The position numbers and the translations under genes were made by a program. DNA of 64,000 bases, from assembly GCA_036429605.1 (NCBI GenBank), contig JAVFKD010000010.1, positions 62,001 to 126,000 on the forward strand, given 5' to 3'. This DNA is from Cladobotryum mycophilum. Its lineage: Eukaryota; Ascomycota; Sordariomycetes; Hypocreales; Hypocreaceae. The notes beneath the pieces were generated by a model that saw only the letters and a program-made list of their open reading frames with translations, was not told where the DNA came from and made no database searches. Shown one piece after another: positions 45,379 to 55,052 of this stretch. The first letter of the stretch is position 1, and the number at the start of each line of letters is the position of its first letter.

Positions 45379-47190
45379 CTATCCCCTCTTCCTCTTCGGC
45401 CACGACTTCAACCCCCACGACGCCGGACCGGCCACAATCTGTGTTTCTGCAGGCTGCACATTCATCATCGCCTTCCTCTCTGCCTCTTCCCTTGATTTTT
45501 TCATATTCCTTTCCCTTTTCTTCTTATTCTTCGCCTCTCGTTTTGCCTGCTTTCTAGCTTTCTTTTGCGCCTTTCGCAACGCCTTTTCATTTGCGTTCAG
45601 ATTTCTCTTCGGTCTCGCTTCCGAAATCGCGATCCGACATAGCTGAAGAATCATCTCTCGTTCCTCGTTGTCATCCACATAGTGTCGAGGCACCTTGGTC
45701 ACCTCATCCTCTGCTTGATTTGCCTTGATCATCGCATCCTGGTTCTCGCATTGCTTCGTCCCCCGAGTCATGTCCCCGTTTCTCATATCTTTCAACAGTT
45801 GATCAATGAGACTTCTGACCTGTGTTATCCCATTCAATTGGCTATTCTCATTCCACTTAGGATTATTCTTCCGACCGCCTAGAGCCTCCTTCTGATACGT
45901 ATGTCGATTGGCGTTCTGAGTATTGTCTTGATCCTCATACTGATCCTCATCTTGATCTCTATACTTTGTCCAGGGCTGATTCATTTCCGTATTCACTTTC
46001 TGACATCCTCTCTCGTAGCCAATATGAAAGCCACTTTGAAATGCAGCTTGATAGGCGGCCTGATAACCGGCATCGTATCCATTGTAGTATGCAATCGGAT
46101 GCTCGTTCCCATCTGACATATGATCGGCGAGCTGACGTGCACATGCAACGCGGCCTTCCTGTTTACTAGGCCATTGCTCAGCCATCTGGTTCGACATTTG
46201 TTCCTCAGTTGAGCCGGCAACTGGGTGGTCAATCTGATCTGCAGTACCTCCCGCAACATGTATCGCCTTCGTGCGTTTCTTCTCTTCTTTCGGTCTCCAG
46301 AACTCCCCTCTTTCTTGTTTGCCCCATTCCTCTAGGTCTTGAGGCCGTTGAATGCACTGTAGCACAATTTCTCTCGACGCCAATACATTCTCTAGAGTAT
46401 CATGTAGCTTGTTCTCCAAGGTGGCATCTTTGCGAATAGAGATTCCAAGAAAGCCCTCGCAAACCTTATCAATCGGCCATTTATATCCGGGTCTCTTCTT
46501 CACATTCTTAAAGACAGCATCTGTCGCAAGCACTTGCGAGTCGATAATTGTCCTATGAAACATGCGCAACAATTCCAAGTCGATGCGAATCGTGTGCCCA
46601 ATAAGAATCGTTTGGTAGTCGACGTACTCCAACAACTTGGCTCTTGCTTCCTTCCAACCCTGGAGACACTCGTACCCTCCCACTATGACCTCTATAGTTT
46701 CTGCAGTGATGCCGTGGATACGGCTGCGCCAGTCTGAAATCGGCCGAGAGGGCGCGATGAGCGAATCGATCAACGTTTCGCCAGTGAGAAAGTCGATCGC
46801 GCAAATGCTTATTGGCTCGTTTCGACGGTCTTGAGATATTCCCCATTCGCAGTCGATGGCCACAACCTTTCGTCTCTCGATAGTGGGTTTTCTCTTCGGA
46901 GTCGTGATAAAGTCACCAATGCCAAGGCCCGGCTTCTTGGCAATACTCACAGGCAGCGGCTCAATGTCGAGGATGATGCGCTCCCGTTGGATGATCTCTA
47001 GTGAATGACATCTCCGCAATAGCTCCTCGTAGATGTCGGATTGTTGCTCGTTGGTAAGTTGGGTGTACGTATTGCCCCCGCACTCCAACGTTGGCGGTAG
47101 CTCATCCAAAAGCTGATACATCGGTGCGGTGTAGAAAGCGAATGCCCTAACAAAAGGTGGGTTTGTGATGTGGGGAAATTGCGCATTCAC
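45379..47190 (-). CDS. DEDDh RNA exonuclease (REX-type)
   Basis: Single exon, 603 residues. The N-terminal half holds the RNase T-like exonuclease fold with the acidic signature: Exo I AIDCEWG (about residue 112), Exo II IGHTIRIDLELL (about 200) and Exo III LHDTLEN (about 268), together with SRIHGIT, typical of the REX1/REX4/RNH70 group that trims 3' ends of rRNA, snRNA or tRNA in the nucleus. The C-terminal half is unusual: a Tyr/Gly/Ala repeat stretch (YNGYDAGYQAAYQAAFQSG), a Gln/Asp/Asn-rich region, and a long Lys/Arg-rich tail that should direct it to the nucleus or nucleolus. The frame is long and uninterrupted; antisense frames are shadows. Confidence 0.88.
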   Translation of the reverse strand: MNAQFPHITNPPFVRAFAFYTAPMYQLLDELPPTLECGGNTYTQLTNEQQSDIYEELLRRCHSLEIIQRERIILDIEPLPVSIAKKPGLGIGDFITTPKRKPTIERRKVVAIDCEWGISQDRRNEPISICAIDFLTGETLIDSLIAPSRPISDWRSRIHGITAETIEVIVGGYECLQGWKEARAKLLEYVDYQTILIGHTIRIDLELLRMFHRTIIDSQVLATDAVFKNVKKRPGYKWPIDKVCEGFLGISIRKDATLENKLHDTLENVLASREIVLQCIQRPQDLEEWGKQERGEFWRPKEEKKRTKAIHVAGGTADQIDHPVAGSTEEQMSNQMAEQWPSKQEGRVACARQLADHMSDGNEHPIAYYNGYDAGYQAAYQAAFQSGFHIGYERGCQKVNTEMNQPWTKYRDQDEDQYEDQDNTQNANRHTYQKEALGGRKNNPKWNENSQLNGITQVRSLIDQLLKDMRNGDMTRGTKQCENQDAMIKANQAEDEVTKVPRHYVDDNEEREMILQLCRIAISEARPKRNLNANEKALRKAQKKARKQAKREAKNKKKRERNMKKSREEAERKAMMNVQPAETQIVAGPASWGLKSWPKRKRG

Positions 47191-47952
47191 AAGTGTTGAG
47201 AGTGTTTGTAGACGATGCCGGGAGAGATTTCCAGTAGATGGTCGTGATAACTACAATGTAATGCCCTCAGCTTTTATGTGATTCATAACAGCTCAATTTG
47301 CCAGCCATGTCTTCTGACTCCGGCACTTTAGAGCCTATTTGGCAGGATGTACCGGCCAATGTTTATTGACCACGTAGGTATGGTTACGCAAGTACTCCTG
47401 GTCGCTGGTGCCATTTGTCGGTCGGCCTCCCACATATTGCTTCATCTATATGCGCACCAATTGTTGAGACCTGGCTAAACATGGATCCTGTTTTTACAGC
47501 CGTAAATCTCACATGTAACCGTATACTCAATGGGGGCCTGTAAAGTGAGTGACGTAAAATTCATGATGTAAGGGCTTCATTGGTTTGATGACTGAATGGC
47601 TTATACAACTGATGACATGCAGAGATACTCAGTAAAGATGGTATCATAGAGGCGGAGAAAAAGTGATATCATGGGCCTAGAAAAAAAGGAGAAGAGATAG
47701 AAAGAAGAGCAGTACGGTAGCTAAAATATATTGGAGGTAATATAATAGCTCTTGTGGGATGAAAAACTATGTATGGACAGCATTAGATGAGTACTAAGAA
47801 ATACAGCATCTCCTTTTACATACCCTTGCTTAATAGTGGTATGTAAAATAGAATGGGAGAGATGTCATTCAGGTCTTATAGTTGATTTTGTACGTACATA
47901 CGTAAAGGAATGCAGCGGCCAGTTGGTACTGGCATAAGAGATGAATGTTTTC
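47191..47952. other. Intergenic, nothing recognised
   Basis: Promoter side of the exonuclease gene and flank of the NLR relic. AT-leaning, no frame of interest, no TIRs seen. Confidence 0.35.
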
Positions 47953-48520
47953 CTTTTACCCTCGCCAAAATGATGGTTTTCTTTTGGTAAGTGTGGCATG
48001 GGCAGAAGGCCAAGACATCATTGTGAAATCATGGTATGCGTTCCAGTCGTAGGTATTAATAAAGAGACCGCAAATATTCTTAACAACTTCTTTGGAGTAG
48101 CTGTCCCAAAGGTCTTCTACCAAATCAATATGTGAATCATGATTGTTCGTTTTTAGTACTAATATAAGCGCATAATTGGCTTCGTTGAGCGTCAAAGGTC
48201 TTGTTGCTGCCAGGACGATTTGAAGAAGAGCTTCCGTTTTGTCTCGATTTATATTTCTATCAAAAGTCTTTTAGTATGCATCAGCCACTTGAAGTGGTAG
48301 TTCAGCCAAAATTCCCCTAATTTGTAGCCTTTCGCTAGGACTTTCCACATGTTAGATGCAACCATAGGTATGTAGGATTATCCATACTCTTAAGAGAGTT
48401 GCGAATCTTTCTTGGTGTTCATGCTTGAAACTATCAGCCACTCTATTAATATTTTATCAATAACCAGATTAATATCGTGACCAATCCCTTCATCAGCCTG
48501 TTTGCCAGCGTAAATTTAGG
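47953..48520 (-). pseudogene. NLR (NACHT-type STAND) gene relic, post-NTPase region
   Basis: Reading minus strand from about 48510, conserved pieces of the region after a fungal NACHT domain appear in order: DINLVIDKI, RVADSFKHEHQERF, a LPLQVADAY stop K segment (TAA), and ALLQIVLAATRPLTLNEANYAL, the winged-helix signature of fungal NLRs. The order and spacing are right but stops and frame shifts break it, and neither the P-loop nor the C-terminal repeats are present. The last open piece is 48195-47956. Such genes act in allorecognition and innate-type immunity in living copies; this one is dead. Confidence 0.65.
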
Positions 48521-49054
48521 TCCCAAAAGTCGAGCTGGTTTACGCCCCATTTTAAAGGGGCCTACTAGATAGGTAGTCTTTTATATTATCGCCGCTGACT
48601 TTTCTCTTGCAACTTTTTAAACGGCAATCGCAAGGCTGGCGGGAAATTCCATTCACTTCTACCCTGATAATAATCCAATTCAAGCTTGTAGTACTACGCC
48701 CAGCTGATTTCCAAGTTCGCTTCCAGTCTCCGGGAAAAGTATACTTCGTGGATCATCGACACGGGCGTGATTTAACTGAGACGGCAGAGGGACAGTATGG
48801 CTGATAATCCCATCTCTTTCCCAGAGCGTTGCTTCACGTGTATTTAACCAGTGGGCTAGTGGCAAAGAACGTTCAATTAGCGAGAAACCAGGCAGTTGGT
48901 ACCGAGATCATCCAGAACAAATCAAATGATGGAAACTTATCAGAGGGCAAAAAATGCATCGTGTAATTGCGATCAAATGTGGTCAATTAGCAGCTAGGCT
49001 GCGTGCCATTCTCGGGATGAGTACTGTACCAGTGCGACGCGGTTAAAGACAAAT

Positions 49055-50720
49055 AGAGAGGGGCCAGTTCCTACTTTTGGAGCCAAGGCTTCGAGATGCA
49101 AAAGTTGCAGGCGAGGCTTCTCTAATCAAATCTCTAACAGATTCCGAGAAAAGTTTCAGGTATCATTGCGCAAGCCTGTTCGGATTGTCTTCATCATGAA
49201 ATATGGGAAGTTGAAGAGCTGAAAACTACGCTTCGGCGAATTATGGGTCAAAGCAGTCGTCTCGCTAGATTATGCTCCTTTATTGACGGCCTTGACGGAT
49301 ATAGTGGCGAGGGGGAAGACCTTGTCCAGATCCTTCCTTCTCACCAAGACGCTCTACCTAAAACTATGCCGCTCAAGCTGGCCCAGGGCGTCTATAAACG
49401 GGATCTACCAACACCGCTGCCAAACATTAATTGTTCGTGCCGCCACAAATGAGGATATAAGAATTTATATTCGACAGAGACTACAAATAAGCATGAAGTT
49501 TTGACATCTGAGAGCAACTAATTCTGGTTGCAGCTCAACCGGATTGCGAAAGTGGCAGAAGGAGTGTTGCTCTGGGTCTTCCATGTTACTCACGACTTAA
49601 GGACTACAGTCGACCAGAATGAAGAGACCCTCGTCCTCCATAGAATCTTTCCAAAATTTCCCCTAGACTTGGAGGCGTATTGAACATATTATCAAAAGCA
49701 GTAATCTAATTTTCAGAAAGTAGATGGTACAATATTTTCTCGTTGTTGTTGAGGAAGCCCAGCCCCTATCTTTATTTGCATTTGCACTCCCCGAATGGGA
49801 GAACGTCAATCCGACTATGCTTCCAACACCCACATCTCACCTTTATTAAACACAGACGTTGAGCAAGTCGATAGGTTCTAGAAAGGACAAATACAAAATC
49901 GACCCAGAGATCTATTGATAGTTGAAGTTGGTGACCACCCAACCCTTCTCCCCCATCCTGTGTATTACCCGCATCGCACTGTTGCTGATTTCTTGCGGTA
50001 CTGCTGCGAGAATCTCCAGAATCTGGTGTCTGATTTCCTTGCGCAAGGCATCGCTCATCATGCTGGAGGGCTTGCCTACAAACAATTTTCGCCAGGGTAG
50101 TGCATCATTACAATCATACACGCTCCATGCATAACCATTAGAGGCACGTGAGAGATCCTCTCATCGCTCGAGAGTACGATGAGTACCAGGAAGGTAGAAA
50201 CTACCACTCCTTGGCGCTGGCCATTCAAACACGATTGGTAAAGTATGTCTGTACACGGCTTTAATCAGACCCCAGAAGAGGAAAGAAATACGGAGTACGG
50301 GCGTCAGCTTTTAGACCATGGATACTCTCCACCCGAGCAGGGTCACACCGATTGCAATGCCGTACCACGCATTACGGGAGGACCCTAGCCTCAACATTAA
50401 CATGGTACAGCTACTGTTGAAGCATGAGCTGATCTAGGTTAGAAAGTTTATCTCAACGATGTGCGGACCCTTTGTGCATTATTCCTTCTGTTATACTATG
50501 AGTCTACGCGTAGAGATGAGGCATCAGCGCCGCTGGAGAACGTCTAATATCAGGTGAGTGAGTTGCTGATCCGGCATGTTACAGAGGCTGGCTGCTGGTT
50601 CAATGACAGCCCGAAGTCTTTGATCATATTTGGGATCTTTAACATAGTGCTTGGGATAAATAATGCCGCCCGTTTTCGGCGGATTATACAAGAAGTAAAA
50701 CAAACGTAGGCGAGGAGCCC
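49055..50720 (+). pseudogene. Second NLR gene relic, NTPase core to C-terminal repeats
   Basis: On the plus strand conserved NLR blocks follow in order with stops and frame changes between them: SSYFWSQGFEMQKL, IIAQACSDCLHHEIWEVEEL, then the Walker B-like LCSFIDGLDGYSGEGEDL (49270-49330). In another frame KLCRSSWP and NEDIRIYIRQRLQ follow. Then come AKVAEGVLLWV, FLVVVEEAQPLSLFAFAL, and YYPHRTVADFL near 49965-50000. Ankyrin-like words (VQLLLKHE, ELLIRHVTEAG) occur at 50400-50600. The P-loop itself is gone. The family is clear, and the copy is far too damaged to function. It is oriented opposite to the 48-kb relic and belongs to a different NLR subtype. Confidence 0.7.
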
Positions 50721-52768
50721 ATGATCTACATATTTAGTCGTAGCCTATTATGTTCTTGGGAGCAGGAGTCACCTGCGGAGAAAAGAAGGATAAGTTCCGT
50801 ACCCTACAATAACAATGCCTCGACTTTTTTTTAGTAAAAAAAATGGAAAAGGGATTCATAAAAACCCGGGTACTCAAGTTGTATTTCTAGCTATCCCTAA
50901 GCAATCTTTAGAAGGTCTGAAGGCGCACTCAGGTAATTAAAAAAAACTTATTAGCGACGGAGAGTTACGGGGTAACTACCCTTATGGCTAGAGCGAAAGA
51001 CCCCAGTGAGCTTATTCTTGAAAATGCAAATTGTTCCATCTTGATCGATGAGTCAATATTTGTCACATGTTTCTAAACAATAGATCTACTGCCTGCCAAT
51101 TGGCTTGACAAGAAGCACATGCTGCGTGTTTTACGGTTGGCTTGGAAACTTGAAGGTTTGCTACTGGACAATCTCTAGACCAGACACTAATGAAGATCAA
51201 TCATCATGTCATGAATGTTCAAATGCAATCAATCACTATTAAAATTGTGATGACCCCTAAAGAAATAAAATAAAATAAAATAGCGGACGTCATTGTGACA
51301 TCTGTACCTCTTTGTGCATCGTCATCAACAAGCTCTCGGGGGTGGGCAAAAGGAACCGCCGCTGGTCTGATAATGGTATGCCGTGACTCCTCTACAAGTA
51401 CAGATATTTCTAGATTCCCCCTCCCCCCTTGCACAATGCCAATGCAGATCGAATCCCGCCCTGAGCGGGCTCCAGTGTCGAAACAACGGATGAATTTGTG
51501 CGCCGCTTGTCAAAGGACGACCGACCGAATGGGGCAGGTGACGCGTCGTAGCATGTAGACGCTAAGCTTCTAGGCCAGTTCTACGGATACGGAGTTCCAA
51601 AGTCATCAGCTTGCATGTCGCCTGACAAGATCCATGGCTCCAGGGCTGCTAGGAGGTCAAAGTTTGGGGGGACGCTACAGCGGTAAGATGATGCATCAAT
51701 GAGCGGAATGGATTTAAAGTTAGGGTAAGGGGTCTAGGGTGTAAAACAATCCAGAACTATCGATGCATTAAAGACTTTAGCTGGGGTTCCAGGGTACCAA
51801 GGGATGCCCAGGGGGCGTCAAGGGTACCAAGCTAGCGGGTATGAGGCCCCCAGTCCCCCCTTGCAAAAGGTCGAGGCCTCCATCCGAAACAGGCAAGATT
51901 TTTTTTATTATTATTATTTTTGCTTCAGGGCTGGCATTTCGCTTAGTTGGTTGGTTGGTGGAGGTGGTGCAGCGGTGGGGTGCGCACGTGGTGGTTGTCT
52001 GGTTGAGATTCATTAGCGTTGAATGTTTAAGATTGGCTGCGGTCAGTTTGTTGAGTTGGTCCCCTTCTCCTTTCTACATGTAGGTAGCTGGTCGTAGGTA
52101 CTAAGTCAGGGCTGGGCTGCTCTCCGTCTCCGTGCTGCAGGGTCCGTCCGTCCGTCCCTCTGTACGAAGGACGACGCGCGGCAGGCCAAATCGTGATACG
52201 TCCATCCGTCCAAGCAAACGTTCTTTCTTTCCGCCACTCTGCGTAGCTCCAGGTACTTTTTCCTTTTCCCTCAGGCACTCAATCTCACGCCCCCTTGGCT
52301 TGGAGGCGCAGGTACCTCTGATAGGGGATTAAAAAAAGTTAGATAGCAGCAGCACTCCGTAGATTGTAGGTAAACAGCGCCATCTGTCTTTTGAGATGTT
52401 TTGATCGCCTTTTCCCTCCGACCTTAACTTCTCTGGTCAGACTTTCTTTCTTTCTTTCTTTCTTTCTTGCTCGCGCTCTCTCTCCCTCTCCCTCTCCATC
52501 TCTCGCTCTCTCCTTCGACGCTGCCATCTATCTTTGTTGCTCGTTCGCTTCGACCTTTCGTTCTTTCGATATTCCAAACGGTCCCCACGAACCTTCATTC
52601 ATTCGATACTTGCGTTCCTCCGACGCCTTCGGCCTTTGCCTTTTTCGATCCCATTATTGCAGCCCGCTGCCAGCATCGACACACATTCTCCTTGGCGATA
52701 GAAGCATCCACCGAGTCGCATCGATAATCGCCGACCTATATCCATCATCTTCTCCCCCTCTCGCCGTC
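50721..52768. other. Intergenic and 5' leader of the desaturase gene
   Basis: 2 kb with no gene. The last 400 bp are pyrimidine-rich on the plus strand, including TTTC repeats at 52442-52469 and CTCTCCCTCTCC-type tracts to about 52512, as expected for the promoter/leader of a well-expressed fungal gene. A short TCCG tandem lies near 52143. Confidence 0.45.
52442..52512 (+). promoter_or_regulatory. CT-rich tract upstream of the desaturase gene
   Basis: (CTTT)n followed by CTCTCTCC repeats, 260-330 bp before the ATG at 52769. Pyrimidine tracts of this kind commonly precede transcription starts in filamentous fungi; the tract is also a microsatellite likely to vary in length. Confidence 0.45.
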
Positions 52769-55052
52769 ATGGATCGCGATCAGATCCTGACGCAGCGCAC
52801 GGTCGAGGGCATGATTGCCGACGGCGACACGATCGTCATCTTCGAAGACTTTGTCCTGAAACTCAACTCGTGGCTTGATAAGCACCCTGGCGGCTCGCTG
52901 GTCATTCAGCACATGGTTGGCAGAGATGCGACCGACGAAATCACAGCGTAAATATTTCCCCAACTTGCATCCTCATCCGTCATTATCATCAACCTCTCTT
53001 ATGCATGGTTGTATACCCTTCGTCTCTTTGCTTGTGTTCTGTTGCTGCCTTGTTCGTGCGCGCGCTCCAAAAGGGAAACAAGTAAAAAAAAAAAAAAAAA
53101 AAAAGAGACAATTCGTTTTAAGCTTAAACGTCCAAAATGGAGGGGTTCTGGGGGATGCCGTGCCTTTTTATTTACTCAAACAGCATCGTGGCCGCATGAC
53201 GCGGGGCTGATTGCTGCAACGCCCCATAATCAATTCTATTCCTCATTTGACATGGAAGCAAACTTTATATAAGTAAACGTACCAGTAATGGTGTGCTGAC
53301 ACCTCTTTTTGCTGCAGCTATCATTCGGCTGAGACTCTGCGAACAATGAAGGCCTACCGGATCGGTCGGAAACCAATGGGTCCTTGGAGCAATCGGACGC
53401 CTCCGATAAGGGGAGGTGTTTTCCGCAGCCTCCACACTTTCCCGGATGTTCCGGAGATCGAGATCTTGGAGTCGGAGAGCCTCTCCGACACAGACATTGA
53501 TTCATCTGATGAACGCCTTAGTACCACATCTGACTCATCCCTGCCCTCGGAATGCAGTAGTCTGGACGGCACTGGCATCGACAAGCCAACGCATGCTGGC
53601 ATTCCCAGTCTTGGCCTTCAGGGACCACCCGTTCATGTTCGAAGACGACTCACCCCACACGGTGGTGCTACCAGTACCACCGCCAAGAACACACCAGGAG
53701 AGGCGCCTATCAAATGCCCTGTCCAGTACACCGACTGGGCCGTGCAGCAGGGTGTCGAGGAAGGCCTCAAGGATTACCCATTTCTTGACCCGGCCGTGCA
53801 GCAAGACATTGAAAACAAGTATCGAGTGCTCCATCAGAAGGTACGCGATGAGGGACTCTACGAATGCCGCTACCAGGAGTATGGTAAAGAAATGATTCGA
53901 TATGTTAGCATCTTCATCGGCTGCCTCGTCGCCCTGCACCAAGGCTGGTACATGACTTCGGCCGTGTTGTTAGGCTTGTTCTGGGTTAGTATTGCCCCTT
54001 TCCACTGTCCAAGTTCTGGTTTCGCAAACTTGACGCTGACCACCCATGTGCACTATAGCATCAGATCATGTTCACCGCGCATGATGCAGGTCATCGAGCC
54101 ATCACTTCCAATTTTGTCGTGGATACCCTCATTGGCATGTTCGTCGCCGACTTTTGCTGTGGCCTGTCGATCGGATGGTGGAAGAGCAGTCACAACGTCC
54201 ACCACCTCATTACCAATCATCCGGTGGGTCTTATTTCTCGGTGTCTCGGTCTCGTGGCACCCTCCCAAACAGGGATTGCATTGCTAATCTCAATCGCAGG
54301 AACATGACCCTGATATCCAGAACGTCCCCCTCTTCGCCACGTGCCCTTCTTTCTTTAGATCGATTCGTTCCACCTACTACGACTTTGTATTCGCTTGGGA
54401 TGCTGTCGCCGACTTCATGGTTCCTTACCAAAAGTACACTTACTACCCCGTCATGGGCATTGCCCGCTTTAACCTCTACCTTCTCTCATGGTTGTTCCTG
54501 TTATCGGGGAAGAAGTCTTCTTTGGGTAATAGTAAGGCATGGTGGATTCGACCCACAGAGGTCGTTTTCTGCTGTTGCTACTGGTTTCTCTTCGGATACT
54601 GCCTGCTCTGGCGCTCACTGCCAACATGGACCATTCGAGTAGCTTTTGTCTTGGTCTCGCATATTGTTACCATGCCCCTGCACGTTCAGATTACTCTGTC
54701 TCACTGGGGCATGTCGACCTCTGAGCTCGGTGTGAACGAGTCTTTTGCGCAGCGACAGCTACGAACTACCATGGATGTTGACTGCCCCGCATGGCTCGAC
54801 TTTATCCATGGTGGCCTACAGTTCCAGGCGGTCCACCACCTATTCCCACGAGTGCCGCGACACAACCTTCGGAGAGTCCAAGCTCTGGTCAAGGAGTTCT
54901 GCGAGGAGACGGGGATTCCCTACTCCATTTTAGGCTTCATAGAGGGCAACCGCAAGGTGCTCGGTCGACTGGAACAGGTCAGCGATCAGCTCAAGATGCT
55001 TGTCAGCTGCCAAATGTACATGGCCGAGACTGGGGAGAGTGGTTTACATTGA
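52769..55052 (+). CDS. Cytochrome b5-fused sphingolipid delta-8 desaturase
   Basis: Four exons (52769-52947, 53318-53984, 54059-54223, 54300-55052) encode 587 residues. The N-terminal cytochrome b5 domain has the haem ligand motif HPGG (39-42) and a second His at 62, split by the 370-nt first intron. A Ser/Asp-rich linker of about 100 residues follows. The membrane desaturase has three histidine boxes: HDAGH (290-294), HNVHH (327-331) and QAVHH (513-517), the Gln in box 3 being diagnostic of front-end b5-fused desaturases. It introduces the delta-8 double bond into the long-chain base of fungal glucosylceramides in the endoplasmic reticulum. No frameshift. Delta-8 is favoured over delta-6 or delta-5 because fungi of this type make that lipid. 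Confidence 0.9.
53084..53104 (+). repeat. A21 homopolymer inside a long intron
   Basis: A run of 21 A within the 370-nt first intron of the desaturase gene, the longest homopolymer in the window outside the LINE tail. It may be a small retroposed insertion or simple slippage. Confidence 0.6.
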
